NCBI GenBank assembly: GCA_017410065.1
Contig: JAFQRL010000012.1
Span: forward strand, 124,001-188,000
Reading direction: 5' to 3'
Origin: Clostridia bacterium
Lineage (GTDB): Bacteria > Bacillota > Clostridia > Oscillospirales > CAG-272
DNA: 64,000 nt
How positions within the stretch are numbered: position 1 is the stretch's first letter; the number at the start of each line of letters is the position of its first letter. The translations under genes and the position numbers were made by a program. This document shows positions 27,708 through 35,392 of this stretch, in pieces. The notes beneath the pieces were generated by a model, which did no database searches, was not told the DNA's origin, and saw only the letters and a program-made list of their open reading frames with translations.

Positions 27708-29129
27708 TTAAATTTTATCAAGCACCTTGATAAGAAGTCTCCAAAATCTCTCGGCTGAGGCGAGAGAAAACCATTCGCTTGCCGTGTGCACTTTGTGAGT
27801 ATCGGGACCCATCGAAATACAGTCAAGCCCGATGAGCTTTGATGAGAAAAGTCCGCATTCAAGCCCCGCGTGAATAGTAATCACCTTTGGTGACGAGCCG
27901 AAAAGCTCTCGGTAACTCTCACAGCAGGCATCCCTTAAGGGAGACTCCTTGCGATATGCCCAGCCGGGATAATCTCCGTCGGTCGTGAGTGTCGCTCTGT
28001 GAGTCCAGGCTATTCTGTCGACCTCCGTGAGCACCGCAAATTTAGACTCCTCAAGAGGGGAGCGGATCGATATCACAAGCTCAAAATATTCCTCCCCGAG
28101 ATGCGCCGTACCAATGTTCAGCGAGGTCTCAACAAGCCCCTCTATGTCTTCGCTCATTGCAACGATGCCTGTGGGCTCGTAGCATATAAGAGATAAAAGC
28201 TTGTTCGTTGAATCGGCATCAAGAGGCGTGATGTCGGCGGAGGCGTCCTCTACGGAAATTATTCCGTCGGGCTCGCTTGCCTTGTATTTTTCGAAGATCT
28301 GTGATATCCTCTCGCGAAGCACCTCTCTGCCCTTATCGGAAATGAAGGTCGCCTCGGCGCGGGAGGGGATCGCGTTGTCGGCAGAGCCGCCGTCAAAGCG
28401 AAGAAGCCTTATATCTCCAAGATTATCAAGGCACTCTGCAAGCACCTTTATGGCGTTTTCACGTCCTTTATCAATATCCACACCGCTATGACCGCCAAGA
28501 AAGCCCGAAAGAGTTATCTTGTAGCAATTTCCCACCGCCTCGCATCGGCGCATAAACTGGGAAATATTAGCCTTCAAGCCGCCCGCACAGCCCGCGATGA
28601 AACGCCCGTCGCCGCCTGCATCCATATTGATCATCACGCGGCCTGTGAGCAGCTCTCCGTCAAGTGCGCCCGCACCGATAAGACCTATCTCCTCGTTCGA
28701 GGTGAAAACACATTCAAGCGCGGGATGGGAGATATCACGGCTCTCCAGCACCGCAAGCATATAAGCCACGGCAATTCCGTTGTCTGCTCCAAGGGTCGTG
28801 CCGTCGGCGCGGATAACGTCGCCCTCCTGAATTATCTTAACACCCTTTGCCAAAAGCTCGGCTATCTTCTCGGGCGTGCCCGCAGGCACCATATCGGTAT
28901 GTCCCTGTAAAATGACCGTTGGGCTTCCGCCGCGACCTTCGGTAGCGGGCTTTTTTATTATCACGTTATCAGCACCGTCGCGGTAATATTCAAGGCCGTG
29001 AGCCTCTGCAAAGGAGGTGAGGTATTCCGCAATATCGGCGGTGTTTCCCGAAACCCTCGGCACACGGGATATTTCATCAAAGTAAGCCGCAAATCCCTGA
29101 AGTGCGGGATAACTACTTGTGTCTATCAT
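27708..29129 (-). CDS. pepD: Aminoacyl-histidine dipeptidase (M20 family)
   Basis: This 473-residue cytosolic zinc dipeptidase has LQGHTDMVPAG with the first metal His and Asp, GADNGIAVAYMLA, FTSNEEIGLIGA with the catalytic and metal Glu, INMDAGGDG and LGGHSGVDIDKGRENA. The C-terminal IHAGLECGLFSSKL has the last metal His. The start at 29129 (MIDTSSYPALQGF) is preceded by AAAAAGGAGA. A longer frame to 29195 has no ribosome site. Confidence 0.94.
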   Translation of the reverse strand: MIDTSSYPALQGFAAYFDEISRVPRVSGNTADIAEYLTSFAEAHGLEYYRDGADNVIIKKPATEGRGGSPTVILQGHTDMVPAGTPEKIAELLAKGVKIIQEGDVIRADGTTLGADNGIAVAYMLAVLESRDISHPALECVFTSNEEIGLIGAGALDGELLTGRVMINMDAGGDGRFIAGCAGGLKANISQFMRRCEAVGNCYKITLSGFLGGHSGVDIDKGRENAIKVLAECLDNLGDIRLLRFDGGSADNAIPSRAEATFISDKGREVLRERISQIFEKYKASEPDGIISVEDASADITPLDADSTNKLLSLICYEPTGIVAMSEDIEGLVETSLNIGTAHLGEEYFELVISIRSPLEESKFAVLTEVDRIAWTHRATLTTDGDYPGWAYRKESPLRDACCESYRELFGSSPKVITIHAGLECGLFSSKLIGLDCISMGPDTHKVHTASEWFSLASAERFWRLLIKVLDKI

Positions 29130-29287
29130 AATTGTCTCCTTTTTCGGTGAAAATATCACCACGAATATTTTACAACAATTTATTCTTAATTTCAAGCATC
29201 AAGTTGACTTTTTATATAAAAGAGTGTAAAATATATTCAGAAAATATTCACCCGAGCAGAGCTCTTTTGAAAAAATAAGGAGAAAAT

Positions 29288-30562
29288 ATGAAAAATCCAC
29301 AATCGCTTTTTGATTTTATTAAAAGCTCCCCGACACCTCACCACACGGTAAACGAAATAAAGGCTCGCCTTGTCTCTTCGGGCTACACCGAGCTGAATGA
29401 GCGCGACGTCGCGGCTTTTTCTGACGGCGGAAAGCACTTCACCGTGAGAGCCGATTCATCAATTATAGCCTTTCACGGCAAGGGCAGAGCAGTGACGTGC
29501 GCCGCCACCCATTGCGACACACCCACCCTTAAGATAAAATCGGATATCGCCTCGGGCGCATATATCAGGCTTGACGTTGAAAAATACGGCGGACCTATTC
29601 TTTATTCCTGGCTGGATAGACCGCTGTCGGTCGCAGGCATCGTGGCGGTGGATCAGGGCTCGGGCATCGAGCTTCGCCTCGTTAATATAGACCGCGATAT
29701 CGCCGTAATACCAAGCGTTGCCATTCATCAGCAAAGGTCTGTGAATGACGGCTTCTCGCCAAGCATCAGCGTGGATATGCCGCCTCTCGTTGCGCTCTCC
29801 GAGGGCAAAAGCCTTCTCACACTCATAGCCGAGGAGCTTGACGTTTGTGTGGTAAATATACTTTCTCACGACCTTTACGTATATGCAAGAGACTGCGGCA
29901 GAGTAATCGGCACCTCGGGTGAGCTTATGCTCTCCCCAAGGCTTGATAATCTTGAGTGCACCTACGCCGCCCTTCGTGGCTTCCTTTCGGCAGAGGACTC
30001 GGATTCGGTCTCGGTGCTCGCCGTATTCAATAACGAGGAAATAGGCTCCTCTACCCGTCAGGGCGCAGATTCCACCTTCCTCTCGGACACTCTCGCAAAA
30101 ATATTCCCAACCCCCGAGGCACTCTCCGAGGCTCTTGAAAACGGCTTTATGCTCAGTATGGATAACGCCCACGCGGTGCATCCCAACCACCCCGAGCTCT
30201 CGGATAAGAACGGTTGCCCCGCCCTTGGCTCGGGAGTCGTTCTGAAGCTTAACGCAAATGGACGCTATGCAACCGACGCCGCCTCTGCGGCTATCGCGAG
30301 AAAGCTTGCCTCTCGGGCGAGCGCGAAGATCGCGACCTACTATTGCCACGCGGATAAGCCCTGCGGCTCGACCCTCGGCGCAATAGCCACAACCGGAGTG
30401 CCTCTCCTGACCGCCGACGTTGGGCTCCCCCAGCTTGCAATGCATTCGGCTGTGGAGACCGCCGCGGTATCGGACCTTAACGATATGATAGCCATAGCAA
30501 GGGAGCTTTTCAGCTCAAAAATATATAAAACCGAGCAGGGCTACGGGATAGCTAAAAAATAA
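29288..30562 (+). CDS. Aminopeptidase, M18 family
   Basis: This 424-residue di-zinc aminopeptidase removes N-terminal, often acidic, residues from peptides. It shows SPTPHHTVNEI at the start, ATHCDTPTLKIKSD with a metal His and Asp, FNNEEIGSSTRQGADS with the catalytic Glu pair, SMDNAHAVHPNHPE and a final PQLAMHSAVETAA with the last metal His. AAGGAGAAAAT precedes the ATG. It is divergent from pepD, so this locus encodes three peptidases of three different families. Confidence 0.94.
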   Translation: MKNPQSLFDFIKSSPTPHHTVNEIKARLVSSGYTELNERDVAAFSDGGKHFTVRADSSIIAFHGKGRAVTCAATHCDTPTLKIKSDIASGAYIRLDVEKYGGPILYSWLDRPLSVAGIVAVDQGSGIELRLVNIDRDIAVIPSVAIHQQRSVNDGFSPSISVDMPPLVALSEGKSLLTLIAEELDVCVVNILSHDLYVYARDCGRVIGTSGELMLSPRLDNLECTYAALRGFLSAEDSDSVSVLAVFNNEEIGSSTRQGADSTFLSDTLAKIFPTPEALSEALENGFMLSMDNAHAVHPNHPELSDKNGCPALGSGVVLKLNANGRYATDAASAAIARKLASRASAKIATYYCHADKPCGSTLGAIATTGVPLLTADVGLPQLAMHSAVETAAVSDLNDMIAIARELFSSKIYKTEQGYGIAKK

Positions 30563-30633
30563 ACCCCGTTCCCCTTTCGGAAGGGAAAGCGACAGAAGGG
30601 GTGGCAAAGCAAATACCTTTGGTATTCTAACAG

Positions 30634-30664
30634 AAAAAACTGCCGAGCCAAAGCGGCTCGGCAG
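30634..30664 (-). terminator. Terminator of the cytidylate-kinase-like gene
   Basis: CTGCCGAGCC (30640-30649) and GGCTCGGCAG (30655-30664) form a perfect 10-bp stem with an AAAGC loop. On the minus strand it is followed by TTTTTT (30639-30634). Confidence 0.88.
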
Positions 30665-30699
30665 AATAAATATTTTCTCTTTATCGGACCTGCGACCTA

Positions 30700-31326
30700 T
30701 CACTCCATCATCTTTTCGGCAAAGGCGCAGATCATATCAGCCGTGCCTTGAATTCCGAGAGTTGAGGAATTAACGGCAACGTCGTAATTATCGTATTTGC
30801 CCCATTTATTGCCTGTGTAGAAGTTATAATAGGATGCGCGGCGCTTATCGGTCTTATTGATAAGGTCGATAACCTGTGAGGACTTGACCTCGGGATGACG
30901 GGCGGCAACTCTTTCGCGGCGGTGATCAAGATCGCCGTAAATAAATACGCGAAGCACGTTTGCCTCGTCTCTCAAAACGTAGTCGGAGCATCTGCCGATA
31001 ATAACGCAGCTGCCTTGCGCCGCATAGCCCTTGATAAGGTCGGACTGAATTATAAAGAGCTTGTCGTTAAGAGGCATCTTATAGCCGAAGTGAAGGGTAG
31101 TGCCCGCAATGTTTGAGCCCATAGCGAGAGTGTAGAGCAGGCTGTTTGCCGCCGTCTCCTCGCTCTTCTGAATGACCTCGATATTGAAATCGCCCTTTGC
31201 GGCGGTCTCGGTTATGATCTGCTTATCGTAAAGCGGAATACCGAGCTTTTCGGCGATCCTCTCGCCGATCTCTCTGCCGCCGCTTCCGTACTGCCTTGCA
31301 ATTGTGATTATAAGCTTTTTGGACAT
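30700..31326 (-). CDS. Cytidylate kinase-like family protein
   Basis: This 208-residue protein belongs to the cytidylate-kinase-like P-loop group, separate from housekeeping Cmk. The P-loop is ARQYGSGGREIGERIAEKL, followed by YDKQIITE. CVIIGRCSDYVLRDEANVLRVFIYGD carries the GR-D pattern of this family, and SSQVIDLINKTDKRRASYYNFYTG follows. The substrate in this family is not established. It is monocistronic, with a consensus promoter at 31360-31388 and a terminator at 30634-30664. Confidence 0.9.
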   Translation of the reverse strand: MSKKLIITIARQYGSGGREIGERIAEKLGIPLYDKQIITETAAKGDFNIEVIQKSEETAANSLLYTLAMGSNIAGTTLHFGYKMPLNDKLFIIQSDLIKGYAAQGSCVIIGRCSDYVLRDEANVLRVFIYGDLDHRRERVAARHPEVKSSQVIDLINKTDKRRASYYNFYTGNKWGKYDNYDVAVNSSTLGIQGTADMICAFAEKMME

Positions 31327-31359
31327 AGTGTTTTCTCCTTTGAGTCTTGCTATGCTAAT

Positions 31360-31388
31360 ATTATATCAAAAAAAATTCGGTTTGTAAA
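31360..31388 (-). promoter_or_regulatory. Promoter of the cytidylate-kinase-like gene
   Basis: On the minus strand TTTACA (31388-31383) and TATAAT (31365-31360) are 17 bases apart. AAAGGAG lies just before the ATG. Confidence 0.75.
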
Positions 31389-31467
31389 TGGGTTTTTATC
31401 ATCTTTGCACAAAATAAATAAAAAATTCTTTTGGATTTATACAAAACTAACAAAGGAAGGAAGCAAA

Positions 31468-33072
31468 ATGAAGCTTGCAACAGCCTCTCTTATTAAGGAG
31501 ATCGACGAATACGCCGAGAAAAAACTGAATGTTCCGACACGTCACCTTATGGAAAGGGCGGGCGAGGCGGTGGCAAAGGTCGCCAAGTCTCTCACCGATG
31601 AAGGGAGCCGCGTGCTGATATTAGCGGGCAAGGGCAATAACGGCGGAGACGGCTATGCCGCGGCACTTTTGCTTTATGGCTCTCGCCGAGTTACTGTTTG
31701 CGACGTCCTCTCGGGAGGGCAAACGAGCTCTGCGGGAAAGCATTTTCTCGCCGCCTGTAAGGATGCAAAAATAGATATTGTCGACGGCAATTCAGCCGAG
31801 CTTCATAAGCTCATCGAAGAAGCCGACCTGATAATAGACGCCGTATTCGGCACAGGCTTCCGAGGCGGTCTCCGAGATCAGCTCTCAAGCCTTGCGGATA
31901 AGATCAATTCTTCCGCCGCCACAGTGCTTGCGGTGGACCTTCCTCTCGGCGTGAACGCGGATACGGCAGAGTGCGACCCCCACGCCGTGAGAGCCGACGC
32001 AACCGTTGCGCTCACCCTGAAAAAGCCCGCCCATCTCGCCTATCCCGCAAAGGAATATATGGGAGCTGTCAGCCTCTCTACTCTTGGGCTTGATGAGCAT
32101 CTTTCGGATTTTGATTCGGGCTTTTATTCCTTTGATCAAGCCCTCGCAAGAGAGGCTCTCCCAAAAAGAAATGCCACCTCAAATAAGGGTAGCTTTGGCA
32201 AGACCGTTCATATAACGGGCGCCGATAAATACCGCGGAGCCGCCCACCTCGCCCTTGAAGCCTCGCTTCGGGCAGGCGTTGGTATAACCTATCATATCGG
32301 CGCAGAGGATCTTAATTTTGAGCTTCGGGCAAAGTTTCCCGAGGCGATATATATTTCCGAGTCTGCTCTCCTTGATCGGCAGAGTGCACAGTCAAAATCT
32401 GCCGAAAACGCAACACGCCCCCTGCCTTTTGAAGAAAAAAGCCCCAAAGGTATATTAAATGAGCCCGACATCAAGTGCCCCGTTTCAGCAGTTGTCGGCA
32501 AGCATAGCTCGGTGCTTATCGGATGCGGCTCGGGTGTATCAAGGGAGCTTTGCCGACTTATAGAGGAGCTGGTCTTCACCGAGGGCGCGCCTCTCGTAAT
32601 CGACGCGGACGGCTTGAATTCATTAGCCGCTCACTCATCCCCCGAAATATTCAAAAGGGCAAGGCGCAGAATAATTCTCACGCCTCACCCCTTGGAGCTA
32701 TCAAGACTTTTCGGCTATGACACCGAATATATTAACGCCCACAGACTCCCCCTTGCAAAAAGCATAGCCGAAGAATACGGCGTGATACTTCTCTTAAAGG
32801 GCGCGGGCACCGTGATCACCGACGGCGAGCACACCTATATCAACGAAAGCGGGTCGACCGCCCTGGCGAAGGGTGGCTCGGGAGATGCTCTTGCAGGCGT
32901 GATAGCCGCATTTGCCGCATACTGCGAGGACCTCGCAATGGCAACAGCCCTCGCCGCATACCTCCACGGCAGAGCGGCAGATACCCTCTCCGCAGAGCTG
33001 TCGGAATTCGGCGTGACCCCATCCGATCTTCCTCGCGAGATCGCAAGGCATATAAGGCTGATCTCTGACTGA
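31468..33072 (+). CDS. nnr: Bifunctional NAD(P)HX epimerase / ADP-dependent dehydratase
   Basis: This 534-residue metabolite-repair enzyme restores damaged hydrated NADH and NADPH. Residues 1-235 are the epimerase (LMERAGEAVAKVA, AGKGNNGGDGYAAAL, DAVFGTGFRGGL, VDLPLGVNADTAE). From about 240 the ribokinase-like dehydratase starts (KGSFGKTVHITGADKYRGAA); later come IGCGSGVS, VIDADGLN, ILTPHPLELSRLF, LLLKGAGTVITDGEH and the nucleotide loop GGSGDALAGVIAAF. The usual KGSGD reads AKGGSGD, as in many members. A poorly conserved insertion lies near residues 300-345. The ATG at 31468 follows AAGGAAGG; an in-frame upstream start at 31405 has no ribosome site. Confidence 0.94.
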   Translation: MKLATASLIKEIDEYAEKKLNVPTRHLMERAGEAVAKVAKSLTDEGSRVLILAGKGNNGGDGYAAALLLYGSRRVTVCDVLSGGQTSSAGKHFLAACKDAKIDIVDGNSAELHKLIEEADLIIDAVFGTGFRGGLRDQLSSLADKINSSAATVLAVDLPLGVNADTAECDPHAVRADATVALTLKKPAHLAYPAKEYMGAVSLSTLGLDEHLSDFDSGFYSFDQALAREALPKRNATSNKGSFGKTVHITGADKYRGAAHLALEASLRAGVGITYHIGAEDLNFELRAKFPEAIYISESALLDRQSAQSKSAENATRPLPFEEKSPKGILNEPDIKCPVSAVVGKHSSVLIGCGSGVSRELCRLIEELVFTEGAPLVIDADGLNSLAAHSSPEIFKRARRRIILTPHPLELSRLFGYDTEYINAHRLPLAKSIAEEYGVILLLKGAGTVITDGEHTYINESGSTALAKGGSGDALAGVIAAFAAYCEDLAMATALAAYLHGRAADTLSAELSEFGVTPSDLPREIARHIRLISD

Positions 33073-33147
33073 CGGTTACTTCACAATAGTGGCAAGCCCA
33101 TAAGGATGATCGGCGACTGACGGTTACTTCACAATAGAGGTAAGCCT
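33052..33147. repeat. 48-bp imperfect tandem duplication at convergent gene ends
   Basis: Two adjacent 48-base units (33052-33099 and 33100-33147) share a perfect 23-base core with a few differences outside it. A further 15-base match begins a third unit at 33148. The block holds the nnr stop and, on the minus strand, two copies of the SLH gene tail: the real one ending TSIVK-stop and a decayed one reading ATIVK-stop. Confidence 0.85.
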
Positions 33148-34407
33148 ATAAAGATAATCGGCGGCATCGGCGCGCGTGACAGTCTCGGTGGCACCCGAAA
33201 CGTCATCTCCGTCAAATATCCCGAGCACGCTCATTGCGGCAACCGACACTCTCGCCCAAACGGGCACCTCGTAGTTTTCGGAAAATACTCTTTCCTCGCC
33301 TCCGTCTCCGTAGCCGAGAATGGATGCCATAATGCTTGCCGCCTCGTACCTCGTTATGATCTCATTGGGGGAGAAATAAAGTCCGCCGTCGCGGAAATCT
33401 CCGTTCACTATCCCCATCCTCTGCGCCGCGCTGACGTATGGCTTAAGGGAGGGGGAGATGCTCTCATCATCGTCGAAAACGGTGGAGGTAGGATAGCTGC
33501 TCGCTCTCACCCCCGCGCATTTCAGAGCCATTGCCACAAATTCGGCTCGGCTGACCTCCGTGTCGGGCATAAAGTAGCGGTCGTCGCCGATAAGCGTGCC
33601 GCTCATAACGTTCATTGCCGTCATTGCAACGGCGGCGTTGTATTCGCCTCTGTCAAGCATATCTCTGTAAACCGTGCCGCACATCCGCTCGTCCACCGCG
33701 ATCGTCACCGTTGCGGCACCCGAATAATTGCCGAATTCGTCACGAACGACAAAGGTGAAGCTATCCTCGCCAACAAAGCCCGCCTCGGGCGTGTAGCAGT
33801 ATTTTCCCTCCAATGAGTCGGAAAGCTCAAGCACTCCCGACTTCGGATAAAGCACCACGATATAGGATAGCTCGTCTCCCTCGGGGTCGGCTCCCGAAAG
33901 AGTGCCGTGAAGGGGAATACCCTCTTGAGTTCTTCCCACCCTGGCGGTCGTTGCTCCGTCCACCTTTGGCTCGTAATTTACCCTGTCCACAAATTTCATT
34001 ATACATTCAATTTCCGCGCCCGAGGCGTAGCCGTCAAGGGCAAAGGTGAAGGAGCACTCCTTCACGCTCTCCGAGGCGGGAATAAAGGAGAGTGCGGCAA
34101 GGTCGCGCCGCTTGATTATCTTTCCCTCGCCGACTCTCCTGCCGTCAAGCATCAGCGTGCCCTCGGTGGAGGAGGGGATCTTGATTATCCTTATGGCATC
34201 AAAATCGGTGAGGCAAAGAGCCGATTTGAAATCTGCATCCGAGAAGCTGAGCCTCTTGCCGAGAAGCCCTGTCTTTATCATATTTACCTCGGCGGCAACC
34301 ACCTGTGCCCCCGAGCCAAAGGAGGCAGACGCACCGATAGCGCAGACCGATAGCAGAAGCGAGGCAAGGACGGTCGCCCAGAGAATACGAAGATCTTTTC
34401 TTTTCAT
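33124..34407 (-). CDS. Secreted S-layer-homology (SLH) domain protein
   Basis: This 427-residue protein has a signal peptide at residues 1-30 (LWATVLASLLLSVCAIGASAS). A region to about 150 is of unknown type. A cadherin/Ig-like domain lies near 150-240, with ADPEGDELSYIVV, YTPEAGFVGEDSFTFVVRD and GAATVTIAVDE. Three SLH-like units follow at about 245-427, for example MSGTLIGDDRYFMPDTEVSRAEF, GIVNGDFRDGGLYFSPNEIITRYEA and LGIFDGDDVSGATETVTRADA. SLH units usually bind secondary cell-wall polymers, so the protein is likely displayed on the surface. AAAGGAAC precedes the ATG. No partner genes are adjacent. Confidence 0.86.
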   Translation of the reverse strand: MKRKDLRILWATVLASLLLSVCAIGASASFGSGAQVVAAEVNMIKTGLLGKRLSFSDADFKSALCLTDFDAIRIIKIPSSTEGTLMLDGRRVGEGKIIKRRDLAALSFIPASESVKECSFTFALDGYASGAEIECIMKFVDRVNYEPKVDGATTARVGRTQEGIPLHGTLSGADPEGDELSYIVVLYPKSGVLELSDSLEGKYCYTPEAGFVGEDSFTFVVRDEFGNYSGAATVTIAVDERMCGTVYRDMLDRGEYNAAVAMTAMNVMSGTLIGDDRYFMPDTEVSRAEFVAMALKCAGVRASSYPTSTVFDDDESISPSLKPYVSAAQRMGIVNGDFRDGGLYFSPNEIITRYEAASIMASILGYGDGGEERVFSENYEVPVWARVSVAAMSVLGIFDGDDVSGATETVTRADAADYLYRLTSIVK

Positions 34408-34605
34408 TTTTTGTTCCTTTCCGTTGTGGGATATCCCCGTGATATAGGTATTTTAACCCACGTCGGTCGGTTTATACGAAAAATTTTCCAATTCTGCTCT
34501 TATTTCCAATAGATAAATGATCTTCATCGTTTTCATATAGAAAGCATCATAAAAGCACCGAGGACCGTCGCTCGGCAAAAATACCAAGAAAGAAGGGAGA
34601 GCCCT

Positions 34606-35340
34606 ATGATCTTTGATAACAGCACGCTTACTTTGGCAAAAGAGCGCGCTATGGAGCACGATAGCCTTGGCATCGGCGGACTCTCCGAGCGCACACTCCA
34701 TAAGACCCTTAAGCTTTGCTTTGAACCCCGCGAGGAGCACCACGAGAGGGAATATCTCGGGATGGTCGTGGATATTCTGAACGAAAACGGCGTCACCGAA
34801 ATACAGACCCGCTCTCTTGAAAAGCTTGATAAAAAGCTCTCGCGCCTTTTGCCCGAGATGAAGGTAGATCTTGTGTATCCCATTGCCGTGAAAAGATGGA
34901 TGGCTTGGGTGGACCCCGAGTCGGGAGACGTAAGCGAGCCTCGCAGAATACCGAGGCGGGGCAGAGCGGCAGACGCGCTTCTTGAGCTTTACAGAATATC
35001 AAAGCACCTTGAAAACGAAAACCTCACCGTCACCCTCGTTCTTCTCAACACTCTGGAATATAAGGAAAAAAACGGCGTCGGCAAGGATAAAAAGAAGTGG
35101 GCGACCCGCCTTGAGCGCATCCCCACGGAGCTTGTTGATATTATCACCTTGAAAAATAAACACGATTATTTTCGCCTCATTCCCGAGAGCCTCGGCAAAA
35201 GCTTCACTGCCTCGGAGTTTTATAAGGCAGCGGCATTCAGAACAAGGCGTGCGTACTACGCCCTGATGCTTCTTTGCGAGCTTGGTGTCCTCTCCCGAGA
35301 AAAGGCGGGAAGGGCATACCTATATTCGAAAAATCAATAA
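34606..35340 (+). CDS. Protein of unknown function, 244 residues
   Basis: I do not recognise this family. The protein has no signal peptide or membrane span and is charged. Residues 38-60 (EPREEHHEREYLGMVVDIL) and 80-95 (LLPEMKVDLVYPIAVKRW) resemble conserved blocks. A basic loop RRIPRRGRAADALLELYRI follows near 115-133. About 150-185 looks like an alpha/beta core (TVTLVLLNTLEYKEK, RIPTELVDIITLKN). The last 60 residues (ASEFYKAAAFRTRRAYYALMLLCELGVLSREKAGRAYLYS) look like a winged helix. A nuclease or DNA-binding role is only a guess. It has a good ribosome site, its own terminator and no operon partner. Confidence 0.7.
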   Translation: MIFDNSTLTLAKERAMEHDSLGIGGLSERTLHKTLKLCFEPREEHHEREYLGMVVDILNENGVTEIQTRSLEKLDKKLSRLLPEMKVDLVYPIAVKRWMAWVDPESGDVSEPRRIPRRGRAADALLELYRISKHLENENLTVTLVLLNTLEYKEKNGVGKDKKKWATRLERIPTELVDIITLKNKHDYFRLIPESLGKSFTASEFYKAAAFRTRRAYYALMLLCELGVLSREKAGRAYLYSKNQ

Positions 35341-35388
35341 AAAGCTTGAACGACCCACAAAATGCGAGCCGTCCAAGCTTTTATTTTT
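35341..35388. terminator. Bidirectional terminator
   Basis: AAAGCTTG (35341-35348) pairs perfectly with CAAGCTTT (35374-35381), extended inward by weaker pairs. TTTATTTTT follows on the plus strand and A-rich sequence precedes it. It lies between convergent genes ending at 35340 and 35393. Confidence 0.75.
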
Positions 35389-35392
35389 CAGG

